Below, piece after piece: positions 13,201 through 25,900 of a DNA stretch of 64,000 bases. Source of the DNA: Tetrahymena elliotti 4EA (taxonomy: Eukaryota; Ciliophora; Oligohymenophorea; Hymenostomatida; Tetrahymenidae). The stretch covers positions 595,718-659,717 of the forward strand of contig JH720312.1 of NCBI GenBank assembly GCA_000231825.2. The letters are read 5' to 3'. The notes under the pieces are model-generated. The model had not been told where the DNA came from and did no database searches. It saw nothing but the letters and a program-made list of their open reading frames with translations. The translations under genes and the position numbers were made by a program. Each line of letters begins with the position of its first letter. Position 1 is the stretch's first letter.

Positions 13201-15881
13201 CTCCTCTAATAGCATAAATTTCCAACTCTAAAAAAATAGAATCATTCATGTCATCAAATTTAGGGTTTTTCATATAATCTAATTAATCTTTGTTTAGTGG
13301 TTTTATCATAACAGTTGTGAAATTCTCATAGTTGATATTTTTCTTTTAAGTCTAATCTATATTTAAAAATTAGCTTGATTAAACATTTTGTAAAAAAAAA
13401 AACTTACTTTCTTTTATATTCAAGTAAATATCTTGAAGGCAAGGTATAATTTGGCTTATATTTGTGTGATTTAGAGACGATTTGGTGAGTGATTACTCTA
13501 AAATTTGTTTATAAAAGGAGTAGGAAACTGTAATAATTTCATAATTTCTAGTCTAATCTATTAAAATATATTAGTTCTAATCCTCTATTAAATTAATTTA
13601 AGCACAAACCCCAAAATTGTATGTCTCTAGCTGGAAAGTTTAGAATCGAATTTAATAAGGAATAGCCCACTAGTCTTTATCTACTCCAATAATTGGATTT
13701 AAATGCATAGAACTATTTTAACTTTTAAATTTAGTTAAATAATTATTTAAAATTGCATCGTGGACTTTTGCTATAGAAATATGTTGCATAAAATTAATAT
13801 TTTTCCCTATCACTTCTTAATTTGAAGAATGGATTACAATTTGATCAAAGTTATTAGATACTTTTATTACTTATCCTCTATTTTCTGAGAGATTTATAAA
13901 TGCATAGCACTTTTTTTCATCAATATTAAAAACCTTAAATTTATGGTCTATAATATATTTTTTGTTCAATCTATCAAGAAGTAAACTCAATTCACTTTCA
14001 GCAGATAGATAGTTTTCATAAATTTCTATCAAAAGAGTAAGCTGAGGATTGTAAATTTGCTTTCTAATTAACAAAAAAAGACTTTTGTAGATTTCTTATC
14101 TAAGATTAAATAGCTTGTGTAAGTTAAAATTTGCTTTAATTAAATCGAACTAATCTTACCCGATATCATATAAAACTTTCTTTTTTTATTCTAAAAATTC
14201 TTTTGTTTTTTGGAAACATTAATTTATACTGTCATCAAATTATAGAACATTCATGTATTATATAATTTATGTGGTTTACTAATTTCTACTTATATTTGTT
14301 TGTTTTTACTTGATAGTCCCCATTTATACTAGTAACTTTATAGATTTTAGATAAAAAATATGATTCTCACACTTTCTCATAAATTAGTTTGCCTTCACAA
14401 AAAATTTATTAAAATTTTATTGAACATCTAAAAGAAATGCTAAATATGAAATATGAAGAAAACTGATGGTTTTGATATTTTCTAGTTCTACCTCATAATA
14501 TCTTTCTATGTACTCATAAATTAACTCACTTCTATAATATTTGTCCTTCTCATCAACTTTCTATTTTGTTTAATAAACAATATTTAAGTGTAAGCATAAT
14601 AAATTGTAAATAAATCTATCAATTTTAAGTTTCTTCTATTTGTGGTTAAAAAGAATTCATTTCAGTAATTTAAAAAAAATTAAATATATTACGACAGAAC
14701 AAAAACAAAATTAAGGCTTTTGACAATACATATGATGCTATAGAGAAATTTACTCTAAAAAAACAGAAGTTAATGAACAGAGGTACTTATCAAAATCAAG
14801 ATCAACACTATTGTAAATAGATCGCAAGTAAATCTCCACTTAATACTACTTATTTTATTCAGATTCATTTTTATTATCTTGAGCATTTAATTTCTTGAAA
14901 TATAAATCCTAAAATTTTTTTGTTCCTAATTTCTACATAATGCTATTTATAGTCAATTAGTATATTGATGAAGCCAACTTCTAAGAAAAGGGAACAGAAA
15001 GAAACATCATTATATTAAAATAGTTCCATTCTCCTACAAATACTGCTAATAATATTTCGCTACTTAGAATCAAATTGAAAGTTGCTAATGAGAGAGAAAG
15101 TTTATGAATCCTTTAGTCTAAATATGGACTGTATATTGCTTATATCAAAAATATGGCTGTCAATAATATAAAAGTAATTACAGAATTTGCTTTATTGTTT
15201 GTTATTGATAGGAGAATTGAAGCAAATGCTTCTAAGAATATGACAATTTGATGCAAAATCAGTGATCTCTCACTTAGGAAATCAGTCATTTTAAATCTTA
15301 GGTTAAAGTTTGTTATATTGCTAATACTTGCTATTGTCATATCAAAAAAAATTAAAGAAAGTTCATTCAAAAAAGAGGAATTTACCTATGTAGATTATGA
15401 ATGCTAAATTAATTATATACAGAATTATATTGTCTTCTGATTATTTTGAAGAAACAATTAAAAAAGGTAAAAGCATCAAATAAAAGTAGCACTTTAAAAC
15501 AAACGAGAGCAATTAATTATTATCAAAGGTCCTTTTCTATATTTTATATCTAATGATGTATTGAGCTATTGTTAATACAATAAGACTATTTACTCCTAAT
15601 GAGAAGAAGAATAATTTATCTTGAAGAGATTTGTTATCAAATAAGAAAATGAAATATCTTAAATATGAACTGTTTCCATCTTTCTAAACTATAGTGTCCT
15701 TAATAGGTGGTGTTATTTGAAGCCAAATATACTGAATATGCTTGAAAAATAATAAAAATTAGCTTAATCTTAAATTTCTGTCAAATTATTCAAACAATTA
15801 AAAGCTATTTTTTATAAAAAATATCTCAAAAAAGTTTCCTTCAAGACTATTTTTTGAGGATAATTTGGCTATTTAATTCAT
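10241..15881 (-). CDS. TmcB-like multi-span membrane protein with PAS-like domain, gene C
   Basis: The start is the ATG at 15879-15881 (MNQIAKLSSK) and the TGA stop is at 10241-10243. The N-terminal membrane region includes LRLSQFLLFFKHIQYI. The Cys motif HHMYCQKPQFCFC is followed two codons later by an intron at 14561-14692. The next exon continues KVDEKDKYYRSELIYEYIE, the family's helical region. The PAS-like domain (about 13560-13910) carries NINFMQ, KVHDAIL and PIIGVDKD. Outside domain 1 has INWGSYF near 12140. The membrane-proximal segment is ILNLFATLSPQSIVCMI near 11550. A 256-base intron (10987-11242) lies at the same place as the fourth-span intron of gene B. Outside domain 2 has the Cys pair and NGIFKQGL (about 10640-10720), and the tail reads TKHLLNLLDI ... 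NQYILTYLKIQK. Landmarks are in frame; I did not trace every base of the polar linker. Confidence 0.75.
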
Positions 15882-16498
15882 TTCTCTTTGTAGTTTTTTG
15901 TGTAATTAATAATCAAGAAGTATATTTGTTTTTTCTAATAAATTATTTATCAAGATTTTCTATGAATTTTTCGATCTAGCTGAAAAATACAATTTTTGAC
16001 TTAAATTTTATTATTTTTAATTTTTACTAGCCCTTCTAAAATTTATCATATACTGAATTAATTTAATTATAATATAGATTTTTTTACCAAAATGTAGGAG
16101 ATAACTTAATTATAAAAAAATTCAAATTTTTATAAGTTAATATTTTTCTCTAGAAATATATAGTTTTTTTATGGTAATTATTAATAGTATTTTAAATATT
16201 TATCAGGAAAGAATCAGTAGTATTGATTAATTTTAATTCCTATTTAAAAAATTAATCGTGAATGAAAAAAATCAAGAAAATTTAATTTATATCTAAATTA
16301 TTATTTTTACAGTTTTTAATTGATTGTAAACAATTTTCTTTTCGTTCTATAACCTAAAATCAAGATTTGTTTTTGTTCATATGATTAAATCAAAAGAAGG
16401 TTGGAGTAATCTAAAATCCAGTTTATTTAATTCAATGAAATAATTTTTTTGATTTTTTAGAAAGTTACTGTACAAATATAAAAAATAAAGAATAAAAT
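15882..16498. other. Spacer between genes C and D
   Basis: About 0.6 kb of A/T-rich DNA with nothing recognised. It must contain the gene C promoter and the gene D transcript end. Confidence 0.6.
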
Positions 16499-19400
16499 TC
16501 ATTATGATATTTTAAAATAATTTTAAATATACTAGTTATCGTTCAATTCGTTGACATCTATCAAATCTAAGAGGAGTTTAGTTTATCTGAGTTTATTAAT
16601 TTGGTAATTAAAGAACCTAAATTAATATATGTAAACTCCTATTGCAAATACTATAAAAGAAATAAAAAATAGTATTTCATTAACTTGAATAATAAAATCA
16701 TAATGGGAATATGTTATGATTTTTACTTTTTTGTAGATACTCTCAATTATTAAAAGGTAATTAATTCTCAAGTGAAAATTTTCTATTTCACTCAAATCTT
16801 AATCTTAAGCTAGAATTTACTGAATAAAAATACCAAAGTCTTTGCCAAAAAATACTGGCCATCTTTAGATAAACAAGTCAATTTCATATTTTAGTACTTT
16901 AACAATACCACTATTTATCAAACCATTTTTTATTTCAACACAACTAGTCAATGAAAAATTATTGGGATTAGCAAGTAAATCTGTATTATTAGAGAGAATT
17001 GTACATGCTTATTTTTCAAATAATTAAAATATAAAATCGTTGAATTCTTCTTTTTTATATCTTTTCATTTCTTATTAACTTTATATTAATTCATAAAAGG
17101 AATTCAACTTATCTGTTGATTGGTTGACATTATATTGGGTACGATTAAGATAATAAGTCAATAATTAGGTATTATTTTAAAGTTTTATTAGTATGAGTGG
17201 TACTCTCACAACATTCAGACTTACAAAATAATCTGAAATGTCTTGTAATCCATCTATTCATTCATATTAAAATAATTTGGAGATTAATATTTGAATTAGT
17301 GATAAAAAATTAAAGTGATTACTTATGAGGAGTCTATTATTTTTTTAGATTTATATAAATTCTTGAGTCATCATAAAACGGGTAAACTCTTAAACCGACA
17401 TTAATAAAAAGAAAAATAATGATATAATTAAAATCTGAAAATCAAAACGATTAATTTTTTTATAGTAGCTGATATTTTTTTTCTTCTAAATTAAGAATTA
17501 ACAATCTTATGCTATTCTGTTATAATTATTTTTCTTTTTCTAGGCACTTTTTTAATCTTTTTTTTAGGTAGATAAGTCAAAGTAAATATCTAAGCAATTT
17601 ATTTAATATGTAATTTACACTAGCATTTCAGTCAGTTTTTTTGGTTGAAAAGTAGCAAATAAGACTAAAATGTCTTATCGTTTTTTTTGAATATATCCAT
17701 AAATGTAAATAAAACTTATAGAAAAGAGGGTAGAGGATATTATAACTATTATAAAACTAGCTAAAGTGTTTGTTATAATAAAATTTAGGTTTTAGTTCTA
17801 CATATCATTTACATTTTTTTAAATTATTTACAATTAGTCTTGTGTTTCAATAATGTTTGATTAAAGTTGTAAAATATTTTCTGAGTTTATATCTATGCCA
17901 GATGCAACTTGATACATATATCCATAAAGAACAGTTTAAAAGTATCCAAAATTAAATTTCTAGTACTATTAACTGTATTGCGTCATAGAAAATGTAAAAT
18001 TAGAAGCCAAATCTAATACGCTGTTAAAAAGATTAGTTTTGGTTTTGTCATACTAAATATACTATAAAATCAAATCTTTATATTGATTTTTTAACTGCAT
18101 CTAAAAATCTTTTATTTGAATTAAAGTTTAGGAGTTAGCTTATTTATTTAAATTATTTGTGTTAAATAAAGGTGTTTGTAGCAGTTAAACTAAAAACTGG
18201 TTATAAACTATTTAATCTAGAGTTATCCTTAAATTAGAACCCCAATCTATATTTTAATAATCTTCTTTTTGACTTAGCAAAGATCTATTTAGATTTTAAA
18301 AATTGACAAAATTCAAAACTAAAAATCCAAGTAGACATGAAAAGCCTATCCATTTTATAATTCTCAGAGTAAAATACTTCTTCATTGATTTTATGTGTTA
18401 TTCAATATAAAATCTAAGTTTTAATTAAATTAAAAAAATGTATATTCTCATTGTTAAATTTGGAATTATTTTAATTTAAAAGTTAAAGTGAAAAAATGTT
18501 TTCAATTTTAAGAAAAAGAAAAATTGTATTATTTGAAATTAAAATATAAATTACCTAAAAATACTAGAATTAGCAGAATTTTAAGAAGCTATGCTACCTG
18601 CTTTCTTTATCTCTGTATTTCTTATAGTTTGTTCCATATCAAAATTTATTGAAGTATTTTTGCTAGATTTTGAATTAAATGAATCTTCTTAACTATTTTA
18701 ATTTGAACTTTGTTGTTGAGTTGGCTGATTTTGAAAAAATTATGAAAAAGATTTATCTTTTTTTCTATCCCAAAAATTAGTTTGTTGATTTTCAAGCTAA
18801 TTATTGCTCATTAATGCTGAGCTTTTTTGGGACTTAAAATTTTACTGAAATGAATATCTAGTAGTTTTTAAATCAATTAATTTATAAGTGGATTTCATAA
18901 ATTCTAATTATTTATTATCTTATTCATTACTATTGCTAATTAATTGAGAATGTAATGCATCTCTTGCAGTTGAAATAGGAGATAAAATTTGAGAAAATTC
19001 TTTAGTGTCTTCTTCTTATATACAATCTTCTAATTTGTATTCAAATTTTGGAGAATTTTATGTAAGAAAAGTCCCTGGGAAACTCTAATTGTTTGAGTCT
19101 AAGGTAAGTTATTTTTCTTAGTCTATCTTTTAAGTATATTCTTAGTATTAAACTGTAAAAGTTTTAGTATCACAATCATTGTATATTTAGCTTTCAAGAT
19201 GTCTTTTTTATTTATTCTTTTTGCTGTAATTATACAAAAGAGATTCTAAAAGCTAATTATCTTTGTAATGAAAGTTATTTTTTTTGTACTACTTTTTGAT
19301 ATCTTAATTTTCTTAAAAATATTTTTACAAGTTAGAAATCTCTTCAATAATATCATTTTTTTTGTTTAATTTTTTTATCTCTTAAATTTTTAATTGAATT

Positions 19401-22345
19401 ATAGATAAGAATTCATTTTTTATACAAACTAGTTCTCCTTATACTCTACAAATTTCATATTCTAAAACATCAAAAACATTATCTTCATTTATTTAGATAT
19501 TTTTAATTTATTGATATTGTTATTTATTTCTAGGGAGAATAAATATTGATTAAAATTTAGTTTTTTCAGCTATTTTTTAAAAAATTAATTAAATATTTAA
19601 AATGATTATTGTTTAAATTAATTTATCAATTCAATATCAATCTTTTTCTATTCAGATAAAAATGTAATGCTTAAAACTAAATTAAAAAATTTTGGAATTT
19701 AAAATTGAATAGATTTCCTCAATTTACAAGTTTATTTTATTTTATAAAAATAAATGGAATTTACGATTGAGCTAACAATTTAAGAAAATTAATTAGAAAG
19801 CAGGAATCAATTTAGAAAGGAAAATATCTTTAATACTACCAAGAGAACAATATTATTGAAAACAATTCAAATACAATTTTTAGGATAGGGTCATAACTTC
19901 GAAGTTCTGGCTTTGTAGAAGTAAAATATATTGGTCAGAATTACTAATTTATTTAATAACAGCACAAATTCCAAAATCTTGATCTCCTTTTAAGTAAGTT
20001 TAGGCTTTTAATTAATATGGCACAGCAAAACCTAGCTTATCAACTCCTAAAATTAAGTCAAAATTAGATTTAGCTTATTAATTAATTGATTTATTTAAAT
20101 ATTTGATCAAAAATTTATCATGGACATCAGATACACAACTTGGTTACATACAGCTTATATTCTTTCCAATTATCTCTTTGTTACTTAAAAGTGGTACGAT
20201 TTTTTCAAAGTTAGTGGAGACCTACTTGATCTGACCTAGCTTGTTAGTTAGTGAAACAAAAATTGAACAATAATCTGAATTATAGTACATATCAAATTCA
20301 CTATAATTTTTATTTAAGTACAATTTTTTAAGGGTGTTTTTTTCCAGATTCCTAAGGTGACTATTGAAAGATAGAGAAAGCTAAAAAACTTGAGCTAAGT
20401 AGTTCACTTATGCATTTTTTACATTAGTTTTTATTAAATTTTCTAGATCTTTTTAAATTAATTCCCTTTTATTTCTTACTACGAGTAATTAGTTATAAAT
20501 TTTTTCAAGCTCTAAGATGTCTTAACCTAAAATTTGAATTACATTCTTTTTTTAATTCAAACAATTTTTTGTATCTTAGAAAGTTTTGATGAGATTTGAG
20601 TCGAATTCCATTACTTCAATAAAATGTAAACTTTCTTTTCTATCTTTTGATAAAAATTTGCTACTTTCTGCTTATTTCATTTCTTTTTACTTAGATAATT
20701 CAAGAAATGTTTGGATAATTTAGCTCATAGTAAGTTGCTATTTAGAAAACGAATTATGCAATAAAATTGCTTTAACTTAGCATTTATTTATGTTCTCTCT
20801 AACATCAAGTAAAAATGATAAATAGCTCAAGTGTAATACATTAATATCTTTACAGTTTTGTAATTCATTTTCATAATACTTTTCTATATAGTCAAGTAAG
20901 TACTAACCCCTTGTTTATTTTTCATGAATATCCCTTTCCTTTTATTTTTAAAAATTAATATTAAATAAGAAATTAATACATAATTGCAGATTTTATAAGA
21001 ATGTATTTGAAATCCAGAAAATTAACAATCGATTGAAGGAACAAATCAATAAATTTATTTCAAACTATTTGTTTCCCATTTAAATTTAGATAAAATAATT
21101 TGAGTTAGAAAAAAGGTGTTTTATCATATTAACAATAATTTAGGTCATTAAAAAGCTCAGATATCATTTAATAAAGTAAAGTAGAATATACCAGAATGCA
21201 AAAGCAATAAGAAGGGTTATAGCAGTTTAACTTGTGTATAACTGTTACTTCTTCTAGGACTAAAGAAAATTTAGTTTAAAGGTATTCATCAAAATCTAAT
21301 TTTATCTGTTTATGCAGATTTCTTAAATAATAGTCAATAAATTGAGGATTTGAGCTTGAAGTTTTTATTTCCATTTTTTTTTATACATTAAATAATACAC
21401 CTTTGTTCTCATTTAAGTATTTATTTAAGGTTACATAAAATTTGTGCTCATAAATTACTTTAGAAATTTTAAATGACAATGGTATTAAAAGAGGAATCAA
21501 AAAATTCAATATATTCCAACTTTCTATCTTTAAAGTCATATATTAGTTTAAGCTAAACATGAAACTGAAAACAACTCCAAAAGTCTTCATAATTGAAATT
21601 TTTTTATCTAAACTTAAATTAGAAAGAATATCAATAACCAGTAGTATAAAATATATAATAATCGATATTATTGTTTGTACATCATAGTCAGATAAGTTAT
21701 AAATCCCAACATATATAACTTCTAATCCTATTATTAAAGCTTTTAACTTTACATTATTTTAACAGAGATAATCTTAGGATATAAATTTGTAGTCATAATT
21801 GTGTAAACATGATATAGATACTATTTTTAAATTTATTTTAATAAGTAAAGAGTCATTAAAATAGTAAATTTACCTAATAATAATGTTAAGCTGAAGTTTA
21901 TTGCTGATATAATTGCTAGATTTTAAAACTAATTAAAGCTAAAAAATATAGATGGTAGAAGTAGAACATGATCATAAATTTGGAAGAAAAAAGAAATTAT
22001 CTTACTATGGCTTTTTTCAATATCTTTAGAAGCTATTACCCGTATTATCTTGAAAAAAAATGAAAGAGTTATGACCAAATTTAAAGTCGATATAGCATAT
22101 AAGTAGAATTATTGTGTTTTTTAGCTAAAAAGCCCAAGAATTATATATTATAAATATGAACTATTTGAATCTTTGATAGTCATTAAATCATAAATATGAG
22201 GTGTTAATTAAATCTAAATATATTAGAAGTTCTTGATAAAGAGCAAACATAGGCTTAAAGGAAGGTTCCTGTTAAAATTTGTTACTGTTTAATAGCTCTC
22301 ATAAATAAAAAATTTTTTTAATTTCATCCCTATTTTTCTTATCAT
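16499..22345 (-). CDS. TmcB-like multi-span membrane protein with PAS-like domain, gene D
   Basis: The first in-frame ATG is at 22343-22345 (MIRKIGMKLKKFF); the frame stays open upstream but has no earlier ATG nearby. The TGA stop is at 16499-16501. Exon 1 has the subgroup pattern FNRNLPLSLCLLFIKNFQYI and ends with the same phase-1 junction as A-C. The Cys motif HKLNCYNPSYCFC is followed by an intron at 20939-21191. The PAS-like domain (about 19900-20270) has EIIGKNISCMQPS, VHDKFL and LILGVDKLGFAVPY. Outside domain 1 shows YQNIDWGSNLR near 18250. The membrane-proximal segment is ILVLFATFQPKKLTEML near 17650. Outside domain 2 ends with Cys, then NGLINSGI (about 16900-17010). The tail reads TKLLLDLIDV ... 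NQYIQNYFK. Linker frames were not checked base by base. Confidence 0.73.
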
Positions 22346-22976
22346 TTTATTTCTGTCAAATTACTGTTTGCTGCTTAATTTCAAATCGTTCTCTAATTCA
22401 ATTTGTATTGATTAATTTATTGTTGTTCCTTTATTTATTGAAAAGTGTTTTAAGAATTAATTAATAAAATGTTGAAAAGAAAATCAATCAATATTTGTTT
22501 AGTTAAAAAATCTTGGTATATTTAATTCACTAATACATATTAAAACTAGATGTTGATTAATTCATACAATTCTAACAATAAAACTTTTTTATATTTAATA
22601 CTAATTAATTATGAATTAACTACTCTATTAATTTCTAATGAACAAAAATATAATTTCCTTCTTATTTAAAAATTTTAATTCATAATTAAATGGAAATAAA
22701 TAAAAATATAAAAAAATTATCATATTTTTAGATTAAAAAAAGAAGTTTATTTATTATTTAACTTTGATGAATAAAATTCATATTTAATTTTGACTCTAAA
22801 TTATCAAATTTTGAAACTTAACAAATAAATTTATTTCAAATATTTTAATAACAATAAAAAAGGAAATGGATATATTCTCATGAATAAAAAATGTGATAAA
22901 AATGAAATGCATTTTAATGGCCATGGCAATTTTTTTTATTTTACTATGGTCTTTTGATATATTTAATTTCCAAGCA
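22346..22976. other. Spacer between genes D and E
   Basis: About 0.6 kb, extremely A/T-rich. A plus-strand open stretch starting at 22893 is the antisense of the gene E tail and not a gene. Nothing else was seen. Confidence 0.6.
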
Positions 22977-25900
22977 TCACTTTATGTTTTTAAAGTAGTT
23001 CATCATATACTAATTATCTTGTATAACATGGATATCAATTACGTCAAGTATTCTTTTAGTATTTGTGAGAGATTCAATTTGGAGCACAAAAAATTTTTAA
23101 TAGACTAGATAAAAAGTAAAGATCGAAGATACCAAAGATATAGAAATGAGAATGTGATTAATATTCAAAATATGTTCATAGTAGTCATTAGATAAGTGTT
23201 ATACTTTATTGTAGATTGTCTAAATTATATAGTTAAAATATATTCTAAAGTAGTAGCTTTAAAATATGCTAAAATCATTTTCTTATTAGAGGATTATTTT
23301 CAAAAAAACAGTAGAATCTTCAATTTCATAAACAGGCATTCTCGATTAAAATGATTCTAATAAGAATTTAACAGATTTTACTAAACCTGTATTTAATACA
23401 CCATTTTATGTTTAAATGCATTATGCATAATCAAAACCCTACTCAATCAGTAAATCAGAATTTTCATTTACAGCATTACAGGCATCATTTTGTAAAACCC
23501 TATAGACATAATCCTCAAATTGGGCTTGCTGATATCTAGTATGTTTAAATTATTTTTCTACTAAATTAAAAAATGAGGTTTATTGCTCATCTAAGATATC
23601 TATTAAGTGTTGAGCTCTATCTTTATAAGCTTGATAAAAATCTTTTTAATTTTATAGTTTTGTATTTATCAAAGGAGCTCTTATATCGCAAATAGATATC
23701 ACAAAATCATTTATGCTTTATAGCCCATCTAATTATAAAAATTAAATATTATTAATGAATTAATAAAATAGATAAATGCTATTTTATAAGAATATTTTAC
23801 TTTAGAACTACCGATTTAATGTCTCATTGTTTCTGAAGTTTATTGAAACTATAAGTAAAGATACAGCATGCATTTATGTCAATATCAAAAAAATGGAAGT
23901 ATGTAAAAATACATGCAACTAGAATTTAGGTAATCTGCTTGAAGTACTGATTAATTTTTTCTTCTTTACTAATGTGCTTGCATTTTAATTAGATTATTCT
24001 ACTTAGTATTTACTATTTTTTTAGTAAGTAATTATTTTAATGGATGTATTTCTTTTGTTCTTATTATCTAAATTTGATTGAGATTACTTGAAAGAAGTAA
24101 TTTATTGTAAATAAAAAAGAGTTTCATTCATCATTTAAACAACTTTTTAAGGAGAAATAGTTGTTAATAAAATAAGGATTTCTTCTCTTTTCTTCTAAAT
24201 ATAAGAACATAAAAATATGAAACTCAGGGAAACTACAGTAGAAACAGAAGCTATAATGATAACTGATATTTGTGATTATTTGACTATTTAATCTAATTCC
24301 TAGCTTAATTTATCTTATACATCAATTTCGAATTAATCAAGGCTGTTAACTGTGGTTAGATAATTAACTATAAGCTATACCAAATTTTCTGATTTATAGT
24401 CTATTTATTAAGAGATTTTATATAAATAGCCAAGCTAAGCTATTTAGACATATCCAAAATAAGAATTAAAAGTTGTATTTCTAATAACTGAATATCCAAA
24501 GTATAAAATTTATTTTTTATCTAATACATACTCATATAAATTTGTCTTTGATTTATCTGTTTACTCAAACCTTTTAATGAGTTTTTACATAATTTGGTAC
24601 CTTTATTTTTGATAATCTAAAATATTGTTAATTATTTATTCCTATTACTAGGGTGAATTTTTAAAATAAGGAAATTTTAACTATCCTAAAATACTCTGGT
24701 CTCCTATGACCTAACTTATTGTTTGTCTCAAAGTAGAGCCCCAGTCTACATTAATTTAATCATCTCTCTAAAATATAACCTCTTACTCTAATTGATAGAA
24801 GTTATAAATATTCAGAAACACAAATAAAACTAATGAGCAAACTCCAAATAATTTTAATATTAGTAACCCTGTTATTGTTTATCTTTTTTAAATCTAATTT
24901 ATAAGCTGTTCTCTATTTTTTTTATTCATCAAAAAATTTTTAATTCAAAAGGAAGTTATTTATATAGTTTAAAGTATTAGAATGTAATAAAAATAAGTGC
25001 ATTAAAATAAATATTTATTTCAAAAAATTTTGAGGAAATGCAAAATAATGAAAAAAAAATTTTTTTAATTTCAGGGAAATAAATTCTAATAAATTACCTT
25101 TTAACAGATCTAGTTGATTACTAAGAATGAACACTTTATGCTATTCCATCTTACATTTTTTTTGAAGATGTTCTCTTAACTTATGAAGTATTAATTTCTT
25201 TATAATAATCTTCTGTTTGATTGCTACAATCATCTTGATTTATTTATTTAACCATTTTAAATTCAGTGTTTAATTTTATATTATTTGCAGATTATTCTAT
25301 TTCTTTATCACTTAAATATCTGTAAATAGATTCAGATTAATATTATGAATTTTTTCTAAACTTATTTTGTAATAAATTTTCTTAACTTAAATAGCTCTTT
25401 TCTATTTCTACTTGCTTACCAAAATAATATTTTTCATCTTGCTGCTATTTTAAGGGAGTTTCTTAAATTTTTGTAACTTATTAACTGATGTTTTATCTTG
25501 CAAAAATACTTACTTATGATAAAATATTACTATTCTTTACTCTATTTACATCACTAGTAATAGCCAATTCTGTTTAATTTAAATTTTCTATTTAATGCTC
25601 TCTATATGATTAAATGTTCAATGGGTCTGTCATATTTGAGAAATTAGATGCTTCTAGCTTTTCTAACTAGGTATTTTTAGATATATTAAGTTTGTAAATT
25701 TATCTCTAAGTGGAAATTGATTTAGGTGATAACAGGATAGGTTAATTTTCTTGATTGAGATAAGATTCACTTAAATCATCATATTAGTAAAAGTTAGATA
25801 TTTAATTATTTACATTAGAGTTTTTATTTTGAATCAATTACTTTAATTTCTAAATTTCAAAAGCTTTAGAAGATTTTTCTTCCAAAATGTGAAGATTTGC

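Noticed and set aside
22893..23108. Plus-strand frame with a hydrophobic start, resembling a small membrane protein
   Set aside because: It is the reverse complement of the gene E last span and tail, which are conserved on the minus strand.
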